DNA of 64,000 nt from Paenibacillus tianmuensis (GCF_900100345.1 NZ_FMTT01000001.1:271505-335504); one strand, 5' to 3'. Counted from the first letter of the stretch, positions 16,701 through 24,491 are shown. The notes: generated by a model not told the origin, from the sequence alone. Translations and numbers: made by a program.

Positions 16701-17051
16701 ATGGAAGAGAAATTGCTAAAAAAAATTGTAATGAACGTTCCTTTTTCCTATCCGCTGGCGGAAGGAACCACGATTCAAAAAAATGCCAACGATCCGAAGC
16801 TGCGAGTGAAGTGCTTTTATCTTACCGTCGTGAATAAAGGCGATCATACGGGAATCGAGATCTTTATTAAACCGGACACCTATTTCTTGATTGCGAAGGC
16901 CACTTATCATTATGACACCTTTGAAATGACCGTGGTCAGGCAACTGGAGAACATCTCTGTTCACTATAATGAACTTCCGGATTATATCGGGCAAGAAAAT
17001 ATGAGCCTGATTGACGATCGGCTGTCTTATTATTTGTTTAAATCCCTGTAG
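16701..17051 (+). CDS. Hypothetical protein (116 aa)
   Basis: ATG preceded by AAAGGAG at 8 bases. Soluble, strand-rich: KKIVMNVPFSYPLAEGTTIQ, KCFYLTVVNKGDHTGIEIFI, and a C-terminal IDDRLSYYLFKSL. No motif, signal or membrane segment. It is followed after 76 bases by a zinc-ribbon membrane protein on the same strand. Not recognised. Confidence 0.6.
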   Translation: MEEKLLKKIVMNVPFSYPLAEGTTIQKNANDPKLRVKCFYLTVVNKGDHTGIEIFIKPDTYFLIAKATYHYDTFEMTVVRQLENISVHYNELPDYIGQENMSLIDDRLSYYLFKSL

Positions 17052-17127
17052 CGGGTTGTGGCGGAAGAAACGCTGGATAGCGGCTGCGAAGTTTATGAAT
17101 AAAGCTTGCCAAAGGTGGTCATAGATT

Positions 17128-17364
17128 ATGGTGGAATGTCCGAACTGCGCGAAGCCTACGGCGTTTCAGAGGCACTGTTCCCATTGTGGAACCATTCTGC
17201 AGCATACGGCCGAAGAGAAATTCGAGCTGCTTGGCGAAGCTGTGGAGAAGGCGATTAAGAAAGAGCGCCAAGAGCGAAAAAAGAAAAAGCGGATCAAAAT
17301 GCTTATGGGCATAGCCATCATTTTGCTGGCCGTCTATGTCGGGGTAAAAAGCGTCGGAGCATAG
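17128..17364 (+). CDS. Zinc-ribbon single-pass membrane protein
   Basis: 78 residues. Residues 4-20 contain C-PN-C ... C-SH-C, a zinc-ribbon knuckle pair; residues 40-56 are a strongly basic coiled stretch (KAIKKERQERKKKKRIK), and 57-74 a membrane segment (MLMGIAIILLAVYVGV). It should sit in the membrane with the ribbon inside. Function unknown; such ribbons often serve as small adaptors. AAAGGTGG precedes the ATG. Confidence 0.75.
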   Translation: MVECPNCAKPTAFQRHCSHCGTILQHTAEEKFELLGEAVEKAIKKERQERKKKKRIKMLMGIAIILLAVYVGVKSVGA

Positions 17365-17387
17365 AAACACGGGAAGGGCGGAAATCT

Positions 17388-17615
17388 ATGAAAAAAGATG
17401 AGTTTGGAAACCGGATGAAGGAGTATGAGCATGCGTTCCGGCATAGCTTGTCGCGCCGTCTCCCGATTATTGTCAGAATCGACGGATGTCATTTTCATTC
17501 ATTTACGCGTGGTATGAAGAAGCCTTTTGACGAGACATTGACCCATGCTTTGTGGGAAACGTGCAAGTACCTTGCGCAAAATATCATGGGATGTAAGATC
17601 GTTTATCATACTTGA
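17388..17615 (+). pseudogene. tRNA-His guanylyltransferase (Thg1-like) gene, 5' remnant
   Basis: 75 residues that match the N-terminus of bacterial Thg1-like proteins: KDEFGNRMKEYE, then RLPIIVRIDGCHFHSFTRGM (first metal-binding Asp) and KYLAQNIMGCKIVY. Intact proteins are ~240 residues and continue with the SDE metal motif; here the frame ends at TGA right where that motif should begin. It therefore lacks a complete active site. Thg1-like enzymes add nucleotides 3'-to-5' to tRNA and repair truncated 5' ends. Only 34 bases separate the stop from the kinase gene, so an internal deletion is likely. Ribosome site GGGAAGGGCGG is retained. Confidence 0.75.
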
Positions 17616-17649
17616 ATCAGTATGTTTATGTGGACAAGGGGGAGTAGGC

Positions 17650-18084
17650 TTGGAGTGCGTCCTGCTCATTGGAATTCAGGCTTCCGGCAAATCGACCTTC
17701 TTCAAAGAAAAGTTTTTTAATACGCACATCAGAATTAACTTGGACATGCTGAAAACAAGACACAGAGAAGACATCTATGTGGCTGCTTCCATCGAAGCGA
17801 AGCAGCCTTTCGTCGTCGATAACACGAATCCCACAGCTGAGGATCGAAAAAAGTATATTGAGGCCGCGAAGCGGGGGAGGTTCAAGGTTACCGGCTATTA
17901 TTTTGAGCCGGATTTTGCAGAATCCATGAAGCGCAATGAACGCAGGGCAGGGACAGAAAAGATTCCCGAGATCGGCATAAAAAGCGTACTTAAGAAATTG
18001 ACCCTGCCCGACGCAGATGAAGGATTCGACGAATTGTATAAAGTGATCTCGCAGAACGGCATGTTTATCGTATCAGAGCTATAA
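17650..18084 (+). CDS. Polynucleotide-kinase-like P-loop ATPase
   Basis: 144 residues. Walker A GIQASGKST at ~7-15, RINLDMLKT at ~30 and VVDNTNPTAEDRKKYIEAA at ~55, then GYYFEPDFAESMKRNERR with a lid-like arginine. This is the layout of T4 Pnkp-type 5'-kinases (COG4639), which phosphorylate RNA or DNA ends. I chose TTG 17650 because GGGGGAG lies ~5 bases upstream and the P-loop begins at once; the upstream frame is inside the Thg1 remnant. The intact pair Thg1-like + kinase would form an RNA repair cassette; here only the kinase survives. Confidence 0.75.
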   Translation: MECVLLIGIQASGKSTFFKEKFFNTHIRINLDMLKTRHREDIYVAASIEAKQPFVVDNTNPTAEDRKKYIEAAKRGRFKVTGYYFEPDFAESMKRNERRAGTEKIPEIGIKSVLKKLTLPDADEGFDELYKVISQNGMFIVSEL

Positions 18085-18117
18085 CCCTATAATAAGGAGA
18101 GCGAATCAAGCCTTATT

Positions 18118-18498
18118 TTAATTTACCGTAATTTTTCTTAGCGCCGTTAAGGTTCGCAGTCTTGCGTGTAGATGTCTTTTTTCAGACTCGTTCATTATAA
18201 AGTTCACGCCGTAGTGATTGAGCGTGTTCGTTGATTGCAACTGCCAGCGAATCGAACCGTTGAGCTTCAAAAGCTCTTCTTGCAGCTGCACATGTAAAAT
18301 GATCTTCAGCTTGTTGCTGGCAGCATTCAAATTTAAGGGAGTCACGATTTTGCACCCCGAGTTGCTGATATCCATCAAATTTGCTTTGACTGGTGTGCTC
18401 GACGTTGAAGTGCCGTTAATATTCGTGACTTCGAAATAGCAAACTAACGGAGTATTTAAACTAAATCTAAAAGCATCGCTTCGCTTGTTTTGATACAT
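18118..18498 (-). CDS. PilZ domain-containing protein
   Basis: 126 residues, a single domain. KRSDAFRF near the N-terminus stands where the RxxxR c-di-GMP motif lies, but with altered spacing; DISNSGCKIVTP at ~50 matches the (D/N)xSxxG motif well. PilZ domains bind cyclic-di-GMP and adjust motility or exopolysaccharide. The degenerate first motif may weaken binding. ATG 18498 follows AAGGCGG; an upstream in-frame ATG at 18555 has no site. No neighbouring diguanylate cyclase is visible. Confidence 0.75.
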   Translation of the reverse strand: MYQNKRSDAFRFSLNTPLVCYFEVTNINGTSTSSTPVKANLMDISNSGCKIVTPLNLNAASNKLKIILHVQLQEELLKLNGSIRWQLQSTNTLNHYGVNFIMNESEKRHLHARLRTLTALRKITVN

Positions 18499-18644
18499 GA
18501 CGCACCGCCTTAAATAGTTTTGGATTGCCATCCCACATAGGTATAGCCTATACATATATCGGTAATTTTGATCATTTATTTAATCTTTTAATAATACTAC
18601 AAGAATTGCTTAACGAAGTCTAATATGTTCCCTTATAGGTCAGC

Positions 18645-18680
18645 TTTACAAATCTACAAAATTAGATATAATGATGCGTA
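18645..18680 (+). promoter_or_regulatory. Promoter of ArsR regulator 1, predicted leaderless
   Basis: TTTACA (18645-18650), 16-base spacer, TATAAT (18667-18672), then 7 bases to ATG 18680. Start point expected at or next to the ATG, and no Shine-Dalgarno is present. The same geometry recurs at the paralogue near 21802. Confidence 0.7.
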
Positions 18681-18991
18681 TGGATCCTTCATTGATTTAT
18701 AAAGCATTGTCTAACGAGACCCGCCGTCAAATTATGGTGTGGTTAAAAGATCCGGAGCAATATTTCGATAAAACCCCCTATATGGAGCACGGGATCGATT
18801 TCCGCGTCGGGGTGTGTGTTTCGGATATTCAAGCGAAGGCGGAGCTTGCCCAGTCGGTCGTTTCCAACTATTTGTTAACGATGCAAAAAGCCGGCTTGTT
18901 GGAAGCGGAGCGGTATGGAAAGTGGACGTTCTATCGTCGGAACGAAAAGACGATCCAACAATTTGCCGAGTATACTCGGACCGAACTTTAG
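18680..18991 (+). CDS. ArsR-family HTH regulator 1 (MFS-linked)
   Basis: 103 residues: MDPSLIYKALSNETRRQIMV, then WLKDPEQYF, a helix-turn-helix LAQSVVSNYLLTMQKAGLLE and the wing ERYGKWTFYRRNEKTI. It is a winged-helix repressor related to ArsR but has a Cys only in VGVCVSD, so classic metal sensing is doubtful. I start it at the third Met because the first two codons of the longer frame lie inside the -10 box; translation is probably leaderless. It is followed after 96 bases by an MFS transporter and is paralogous to the regulator at 21837-22139. Confidence 0.85.
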   Translation: MDPSLIYKALSNETRRQIMVWLKDPEQYFDKTPYMEHGIDFRVGVCVSDIQAKAELAQSVVSNYLLTMQKAGLLEAERYGKWTFYRRNEKTIQQFAEYTRTEL

Positions 18992-19087
18992 TATGAAAGG
19001 AGAGACCCTTTTTTTTTATTTTTTTGCATATTCATATCTATATATATGTATTTGAAGATTAGAATGAGATAGGAGATATATCGAGAG

Positions 19088-20243
19088 ATGAACAAGATCA
19101 ACCCTTTGCTTATCATTGTTTTAGCATTAGGCGTATTCGGAATTATAACGACGGAAATGGGAATTATCGGGGTTTTGCCGCAGGTTACGCAGAAGTTCAA
19201 CATCTCCGCCTCGCAAGCCGGATGGCTGGTCAGTATATTTGCTTTAGTCGTTGCGGTCTCAGGCCCGTTCCTGACGCTGCTCGCCTCCGGAATGAACCGC
19301 AAATTTATTTTATTGACCGCAGTGCTGTTGTTTGCGATTTCCAATATCGTGTATGCTTTTACGACAAGATTTGACGTCATGCTGGCTTTCCGCATTATTC
19401 CGGCTATGGTTCATCCCGCTTTCTTTTCAGTTGCGCTTGTCACGGCGGCATCGCTCGTTTCTCTGGAAAAAAGCGGCCAGGCGGTTACCAAGGTTTTTGC
19501 CGGCATTACGGTCGGGTTTGCCTTCGGCGTGCCATTGACTTCCTATCTGGCGGAGCGGGTCTCGCTGGAAGCCGCTTTCCTGTTCGGGGCTGTCGTCAGC
19601 CTCGTGGCCTTTATCGGTATTTGGGCTTGGCTTCCCTCGATGCCGGTTCAAGCAAAGCTGTCTTCCGGCGCACAGTTAAGTATTTTACGTAAGCCCGCAT
19701 TGTGGCTAAATATCGCCGCAGTAACGAGTATATTCGCCGCGATGTTCTCGGTATACAGCTACTTCGCCGAATATCGGACAAGTTTCCCATATAAACGGCT
19801 CTTGGATCAGTATGATGCTGATGATCTTTGGAGTGATTATGATTTTGGGTAATTTCTTATTCGGAAGCTTTTTGCAAAAGAACGTTCTTCGAACGACGGT
19901 CCTCTTTCCTGTAGCTTATGCTGCTGCTTATCTGCTGATTTATTTTGCGGGAGGATACTTCCTTCCCATGATCGTGATGATCTTGCTGTGGGGAATCGTG
20001 CATTCCGGCGGGCTTGTTGTCAGCCAAAGCTGGCTCATGACCGAGGCGCAGACGGCTCCCGAGTTCGGCAACAGCCTGTTTGTCTCGTTTACGAATCTCG
20101 GCATAACGATCGGAGCGTCGGTCGGCGGCTGGTTTATCGGGCAATGGGGAATCCATCAGCTGATTTGGAGCGGGGTCGGGTTTGCCTTGCTGGCTTTCCT
20201 GCTGATCGCCGTAAAAATAAAATGGTACAGCGCTTCACAGTGA
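19088..20243 (+). pseudogene. MFS drug-efflux-type transporter 1, frameshifted
   Basis: Two overlapping frames together give a ~385-residue 12-helix MFS protein (AraJ/YdhP-like): ITTEMGIIGVLPQVTQKFNI in helix 1, GFAFGVPLTSYLAERVSLEAAF before helix 6, then after the break MMLMIFGVIMILGNFLFG and GITIGASVGGWFIGQWG. The first frame derails after SYFAEY at ~19,775 and stops at 19852; the second frame resumes at 19779 (CAA GTT TCC). The expected YLGQVSH needs two more bases, so a 2-base deletion (or 1-base insertion) explains it. A sequencing error cannot be excluded. Its ArsR-like regulator upstream is intact. Confidence 0.8.
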
Positions 20244-20327
20244 TATACCAACAGCTGTTTTTTCTTTCTGCGAGGTGTGCTAAACTGAAAGGATAGCGTC
20301 CAACTCAGAAGAAAGGAGTTTTCACCG

Positions 20328-20732
20328 ATGCAAATATCCGATTTTCTGTTCCCCAAGGACAATGTGGTCTATATTAACTCGTCTGCGACGATGCAGGAGG
20401 CCTTGGACAAGCTAGAGCAAAGTCAATACACGGCAATTCCCGTTATTGACGGTGAGGGGAAATATATTGGCACCCTTTCGGAAGGGGACCTATTCTGGAA
20501 GATGAAGAGTGCCCCCGGATTGAGCTTTCAAAACTTGGATACCATCAAAGTTCATGAAATTAAACGCCGTATTCATAATGAGTGCGTGTCAATCAAAGCG
20601 CACCTGGAGGATATGCTTCATCTGGCTACCGATCAGAACTTCGTTCCCGTCGTAGACGATAACCGAATCTTCATCGGAATGATCCGCCGCAAAGATATCA
20701 TCGAGTACTATACGAGTAATATTACGGACTAA
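20328..20732 (+). CDS. CBS domain pair protein
   Basis: 134 residues, two CBS motifs: residues ~5-55 (YINSSATMQEALDKLEQSQY, then TAIPVIDGEGKYIGTLSEGD) and ~75-128 (FVPVVDDNRIFIGMIRRKDI). CBS pairs bind adenosyl nucleotides and act as energy sensors. There is no attached enzyme. AAAGGAG precedes the ATG. Followed by a strong terminator, so it is probably monocistronic. Similar stand-alone CBS proteins occur in many Bacillales; the target is unknown. Confidence 0.9.
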   Translation: MQISDFLFPKDNVVYINSSATMQEALDKLEQSQYTAIPVIDGEGKYIGTLSEGDLFWKMKSAPGLSFQNLDTIKVHEIKRRIHNECVSIKAHLEDMLHLATDQNFVPVVDDNRIFIGMIRRKDIIEYYTSNITD

Positions 20733-20766
20733 CCTTTTGGGTTTGGTCGAAATTTGTTTTCAAAGT

Positions 20767-20819
20767 AAATCCCCTCTAAGCAGCATTCTTGAAAAAGAGT
20801 GCGCTTGGAGGGGATTTTT
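20767..20819 (+). terminator. Terminator of the CBS gene
   Basis: Stem AAATCCCCTC / GAGGGGATTT extended by AAGC-GC pairs, followed by TTTTTC. Confidence 0.9.
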
Positions 20820-20915
20820 CACTTTTTGAAACCATGAAAATAATAGAATTAAAGAAAAATAAATATAAATTTGTAAAATATTATTGTATAAATGGTAATA
20901 TTATGATATTTTGAG

Positions 20916-20943
20916 TTTAGTATATTGTGCACGTTATACTAAA
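20916..20943. promoter_or_regulatory. Palindrome upstream of the M15-like gene
   Basis: Perfect 9-base inverted repeat TTTAGTATA / TATACTAAA around a 10-base spacer that itself contains GTGCAC. It ends 21 bases before the ATG and is not followed by a T-run, so an operator is more likely than a terminator. The cognate protein is unknown. Confidence 0.6.
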
Positions 20944-20964
20944 CTATCATTAAGGAGTGACTTT

Positions 20965-21636
20965 ATGAAAAAGCTTTTGATTTCCGCTATGGTTACACTC
21001 ACCTTGATGACTCCTACAAACATTTTTGCAGCTCCCATCGATTCTGTTGCTTCCCTTGCGGCAGCTGAAAACAGCGGCTCCGCTTGGGTTGCGAAATTTC
21101 CCGGCTCCACAAGTGTCGATGACCTCAACGACCCGTTTAAAAGCGATGTCAAAAGATTCATAGCCGCACTTCATGAGGCGGGCATTTCAACGAGCGTCAA
21201 ATCTACTTACAGACCGCTAGAACGGGCCTATTTGATGCATTGGTCATGGATGATTGCGAATAAAAAGGCAAGCCCGAAGGATGCGCCTGCCAAAGCCGGC
21301 GTTAATATCAAATGGGTACATGATAATGATGATGCAAATTACAGCAAATCGATCGCCGGAGCAAGAGCGATGGTAAACGGCTACGGGATTTCTGAATTGA
21401 AAGTCGCACCGGCGCTGAACTCCAACCATACCGCAAGAAACGCGATAGATCTTGCTACGTCTTGGTCGAAGTCCAGCGTTGTGATCAAGGATGCGAACGG
21501 CAAAAAAGTAACGATCAATTCCGGCGAAAAAAATAGTACAAACGCAACATTGATTTCCGTAGCCAAAACGTATGGCTTGGTCCATTTTACTCCTGTAAAT
21601 AACGATAAGAACCATTTTTCTCCTAACGGTCGCTAG
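20965..21636 (+). CDS. Secreted M15-like (VanY/DD-carboxypeptidase-fold) protein
   Basis: 223 residues. Signal peptide MKKLLISAMVTLTLMTPTNI with cleavage after FAA. The mature part has VKRFIAALHEAGISTSVKST and YRPLERAYLMHWSWMIANKK, then the zinc-site pattern S-N-H-x(6)-A-I-D at ~153-161 (NSNHTARNAIDLA) and a terminal KNHFSP with a second His at ~215. These match the H...D...H ligands of LAS/M15 peptidases, so a cell-wall hydrolytic role is likely. ATG 20965 follows AAGGAG at 7 bases; an in-frame start at 20911 lies inside the palindrome. Isolated gene. Confidence 0.7.
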   Translation: MKKLLISAMVTLTLMTPTNIFAAPIDSVASLAAAENSGSAWVAKFPGSTSVDDLNDPFKSDVKRFIAALHEAGISTSVKSTYRPLERAYLMHWSWMIANKKASPKDAPAKAGVNIKWVHDNDDANYSKSIAGARAMVNGYGISELKVAPALNSNHTARNAIDLATSWSKSSVVIKDANGKKVTINSGEKNSTNATLISVAKTYGLVHFTPVNNDKNHFSPNGR

Positions 21637-21645
21637 TTCCCATTC

Positions 21646-21790
21646 GAGAGTCGAATTTGCTTGTCGAGAACGTGGTCAGGGAACACTAGGTAGTACGAGG
21701 GGGTATACACCTCCGTATGTCACTCTGTATTAGTGAAGACCACGTTCTCAACACTCTGGAGAGTCGAATTTTATTCGACTTTTTTTATTG
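21646..21790. repeat. Hairpin-forming insertion inside a terminator
   Basis: A 13-base direct repeat GAGAGTCGAATTT stands at 21646-21658 and 21759-21771. Between the copies is a 12-base perfect inverted repeat, GAGAACGTGGTC (21666-21677) and GACCACGTTCTC (21738-21749), enclosing smaller pairings CACTA/TAGTG and a GC-rich inner hairpin around TATAC. The second direct-repeat copy continues into an AGTCGAATTTTATTCGACT stem with a T-run (21763-21787), a normal terminator. It looks as if a ~113-base element entered the terminator of the M15-like gene and duplicated 13 bases. Confidence 0.55.
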
Positions 21791-21801
21791 TATAAAGAAA
21801 C

Positions 21802-21837
21802 TTGACATATCGATAAATTGCGATATTATAATGTGTA
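21802..21837 (+). promoter_or_regulatory. Promoter and operator of ArsR regulator 2, predicted leaderless
   Basis: TTGACA (21802-21807), 16-base spacer, TATTAT (21824-21829), 7 bases to ATG 21837. No Shine-Dalgarno. The inverted repeat ATATCG (21807-21812) / CGATAT (21821-21826) fills the spacer and is a probable operator. Related ATCGAT-containing dyads lie before the MFS gene at 22186-22258. Confidence 0.75.
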
Positions 21838-22139
21838 TGGAGCCGATTGAAATTTTTAAAGCACTGTCCAATGAGTCAAGACTGCAAATTTTGCATTGGT
21901 TGAAAGATCCTGAAATACATTTTACGCCCCACGAAGGGATTGATATGAGAAACATTGGGGTATGCGTCTGTCAAGTCACTGAAAAGTTGAAAATGACTCA
22001 GTCTACAGCTTCTCAATATTTATCGATTCTCCAACGAGCAGGGCTTTTAAAGACGGAACGTATCGGCAAGTACACGTACTATAAAAGAAACGAGGAAACG
22101 ATACGCGAAATCGGTTTATTTTTTAACAATGAAATCTAA
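21837..22139 (+). CDS. ArsR-family HTH regulator 2 (MFS-linked)
   Basis: 100 residues: MEPIEIFKALSNESRLQILH, then WLKDPEIHF, HTH LKMTQSTASQYLSILQRAGL and wing TERIGKYTYYKRNEETI. Paralogue of the regulator at 18680, sharing KALSNE-R, WLKDPE, GVCV and the GK-TYYKRNEETI end. The start is chosen by the leaderless promoter layout. It precedes an intact MFS transporter by ~140 bases and probably represses it and itself through the ATCGAT-type dyads. The inducer may be a small drug-like compound; a VCVCQ Cys pair could also sense metal or thiol stress. Confidence 0.85.
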   Translation: MEPIEIFKALSNESRLQILHWLKDPEIHFTPHEGIDMRNIGVCVCQVTEKLKMTQSTASQYLSILQRAGLLKTERIGKYTYYKRNEETIREIGLFFNNEI

Positions 22140-22185
22140 CCACGACAAACCGAATGCTCTAATGAGGATTTGGTTTGTTTCAAGC

Positions 22186-22258
22186 CTACATATCGATATA
22201 TCATAATATGTAGATTTTTTTATGTACAATACATCGATAAATTATAATATATAGATGT
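22186..22258 (+). promoter_or_regulatory. Dyads upstream of MFS transporter 2
   Basis: Two dyads: ACATAT ... ATATGT around CGATATATCATA, and ACATC ... GATGT around GATAAATTATAATATATA. The second includes a TATAAT -10 box. Both carry ATCGAT-type cores as in the regulator's own promoter. Likely binding sites of ArsR regulator 2. Confidence 0.5.
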
Positions 22259-22281
22259 GAAAGGATAAGGTGTAGTAATTG

Positions 22282-23484
22282 ATGGCGAACCCTTGGAAAG
22301 TTTATTTTTTGGCAATTGTCAGTTTTTTAGTCGGGACATCCGAGTATGTCATTTCAGGTATTTTAGATAAGATATCGGATACGATGGGGATCTCGATTAC
22401 TTCGGCTGGGCAGCTTGTTACCGTTTTTTCATTTGTATATGCGATTTGCACTCCCATCCTGATGGCACTGACGGCAAAAATGGAGAGAAAAAAGCTGCTC
22501 GTTGGTGCGCTAGGAATCTTCGTATTAGCCAATATTTTGTCTTTTGTTCTGCCGGGATTCGGACTTTTTGTCCTTGCGCGCGTTATAATGGCTTTAGGCG
22601 CAGGAATGGTTGTTGTAACCGCCCTGGATATAGCAGCGAAAATCGCACCCGAAGGTAAACAGGCCAGTTCCATTGCAACCGTGGTAATGGGGTTCACTAC
22701 GTCATTAATTATCGGTGTTCCTCTCGGACGCATGATCGCTGCGGCATATGGCTGGAAATCGGTGTTCGGTTTCATCGCCATAACGGGGCTTCTGGCTATC
22801 TTTGTTCTATACAAAACGATCCCGCGAGTGAAAGGGGATGCCCCCGTACCTTTATCCAAGCAGCTTGCTCTTCTAAAAAGCAGAAAAGTGGCGCTTGGAC
22901 TCTCAATCACTTTCTTCTGGCTCGGTGGTTACTCTATAGCGTATACCTACATTTCTCCTTATCTTCTCAAGGTTGCTGGCTTGAATGAAGAAGTGCTGAG
23001 CGGAGTCTTATTGGCGTTCGGCGTGGCCAGCTTAATCGGCTCCAAATTCGGCGGCTACAGTACGGATAAATGGGGAGTTTCTTCCACGTTAACCGGGGGC
23101 ATGCTCATGCACATTGCGGCTCTCATTTTACTATCTGTTGCTGTCACTCTAACGAATTCTTGGTTGTTCGTTGTCGCCGTACTTGTATTATGGTCATTTG
23201 CAGCGTGGTCATCCGGTCCTACGCAGCAATATAATTTGATCCGAATCGAGCCGAATTATTCGGGAGTCATGCTCGGACTCAACCAATCCACGATGCAATT
23301 ATCGATGGCAGCAGGAGCGGGAATTGGCGGCCTCGCCGTGGATCGGGTATCCTTATCATCCATCACGTGGTTCGGGACGATCGGTGTAGCGATTGCAGTC
23401 ATGGCCTCGTTTTTATTATTTTCATGGATAAGAGAGGAGTCAAGAAAAACAAGTAAGCCGCAGGAACATGTTTTATCGGACTGA
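22282..23484 (+). CDS. MFS efflux transporter 2 (AraJ/YdhP-like)
   Basis: 400 residues, twelve membrane helices. Helix 1 has VSFLVGTSEYVISGILDKIS, the loop 2-3 motif AKMERKKLLVGALG stands for MFS motif A, and VPLGRMIAAAYGWKSVFGFI for the mid-protein motif. The family exports small drugs, sugars or purine ribosides. Start ATG 22282 with AAGGTG upstream; a TTG one codon earlier is less likely. It pairs with the ArsR-like regulator. Compared with the broken paralogue at 19088 this copy is intact and may be the working one. Confidence 0.88.
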   Translation: MANPWKVYFLAIVSFLVGTSEYVISGILDKISDTMGISITSAGQLVTVFSFVYAICTPILMALTAKMERKKLLVGALGIFVLANILSFVLPGFGLFVLARVIMALGAGMVVVTALDIAAKIAPEGKQASSIATVVMGFTTSLIIGVPLGRMIAAAYGWKSVFGFIAITGLLAIFVLYKTIPRVKGDAPVPLSKQLALLKSRKVALGLSITFFWLGGYSIAYTYISPYLLKVAGLNEEVLSGVLLAFGVASLIGSKFGGYSTDKWGVSSTLTGGMLMHIAALILLSVAVTLTNSWLFVVAVLVLWSFAAWSSGPTQQYNLIRIEPNYSGVMLGLNQSTMQLSMAAGAGIGGLAVDRVSLSSITWFGTIGVAIAVMASFLLFSWIREESRKTSKPQEHVLSD

Positions 23485-23947
23485 TTCAGATATTCAGGTG
23501 CTCCCCAAATGATCAATCGGCAAACCAGCGGGAGCATCAAGATCACTTTTGGAAACCCATGTCTATCCGATGTGGGTTTCTCTTTGTCTTGCCGTCTCGC
23601 AGATAGAGGTGATTCGGATTTTTTTATTGGTTTCCTTGCCAGATTTCATTGGGGGAGTTAGAGTATAACAAGAGATGAAGAAAATGATGGAAATTCATTA
23701 TTTATTGCCTATTGACTAAGCTTAATGGATATACAATTTGACGACGACTTTCTAGTATCAAAATATGATTCTTACGGTATAGGAGGTGGCGATATTGTTG
23801 TATAATGTTGGGTTTACATAACAAGAGTGAGCCATCCAGCAAATTTATAATGAGTGAAGGAAACGATATAAGCAGAATGGCCGATTTTAGCACTTATCCC
23901 AACATGCGATTAGAACAATAAAAATCTACTTCAAGGACATATACAAA
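23485..23947 (+). other. Gene-poor stretch after MFS 2
   Basis: Holds a terminator, GAAACCCA (23552-23559) / TGGGTTTC (23573-23580) then TCTTTG. The rest is A+T-rich. A 38-codon frame from ATG ~23809 to TAA ~23925 has a possible GGAGGTGG too far upstream; I do not call it. Nothing else recognised. Confidence 0.5.
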
Positions 23948-24385
23948 ATGAAAAATAAAACAATTTCTATAGCTACTATACTATTCATCCTATTCATTTT
24001 ATATTTTAACAAAGGTTGGATTCTAACGAATCTTTCATCACCGGCAAGCAACGAAACTGAAAGCGCAGCTATACTCAATTTCCCATCCGATCGTTATCCG
24101 GAAACTGCCGCCCACATAAAAGCGGCGATTGAGCATGGGAAATCCTCCATCTGTACAATCGATAGAAAAGGCGCAGAAGCCAATCGAAAGGAATCTCTGA
24201 GAGGCGTACCCGTAAAGCCTAATTTGGATCGAGACGAGTTCCCCATGGCCATGTGCGCAGAAGGCGGCAAGGGAGCCGATATCATGTATATAAGCCCTTC
24301 CGACAATCGAGGAGCGGGAGCTTGGGTGAGCAATCAACTAGATAAGTATCCGGATGGGACGCGAGTGAAGATTGTTGTGAAATGA
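23948..24385 (+). CDS. NucB/NucA-type secreted DNase
   Basis: 145 residues. An N-terminal hydrophobic stretch ([15 protein letters not shown]) acts as signal or anchor. The mature part carries the full NucA/NucB signature: [39 protein letters not shown], the catalytic [14 protein letters not shown] at ~93 and [16 protein letters not shown]. In Bacillus NucB is a sporulation-associated non-specific DNase that degrades mother-cell or biofilm DNA. AAGGA precedes the ATG. Isolated gene. The two Cys (ICTI, AMCAE) are the usual ones. Confidence 0.93.
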   Translation: MKNKTISIATILFILFILYFNKGWILTNLSSPASNETESAAILNFPSDRYPETAAHIKAAIEHGKSSICTIDRKGAEANRKESLRGVPVKPNLDRDEFPMAMCAEGGKGADIMYISPSDNRGAGAWVSNQLDKYPDGTRVKIVVK

Positions 24386-24419
24386 AGTACTTCCATGTAT
24401 CTGCTCATGTATGGCGAAA

Positions 24420-24446
24420 GTGCCAATGGCTCAAGTCCATTGGCAC
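24420..24446. terminator. Hairpin after the NucB gene
   Basis: Perfect 10-base stem GTGCCAATGG / CCATTGGCAC with a 7-base loop. No strong T-run on the plus side, so termination is uncertain. Confidence 0.55.
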
Positions 24447-24461
24447 CCGCACAAAAGAAAC

Positions 24462-24491
24462 AAATGAATAGCAGGCTCTTACTATTCATTT
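24462..24491 (-). terminator. Terminator of the minus-strand hypothetical gene
   Basis: Ten-base perfect stem AAATGAATAG / CTATTCATTT overlapping the stop codon; the minus strand continues T-rich (GTTTCTTTTG). Confidence 0.7.

Noticed and set aside
17052..17102. Short in-frame VAEETLDSGCEVYE piece before the zinc-ribbon gene
   Set aside because: Too short to assign as a remnant of any gene.
23809..23925. 38-codon frame after a GGAGGTGG
   Set aside because: Spacing to the ATG is too long, no recognisable sequence; too weak to call.
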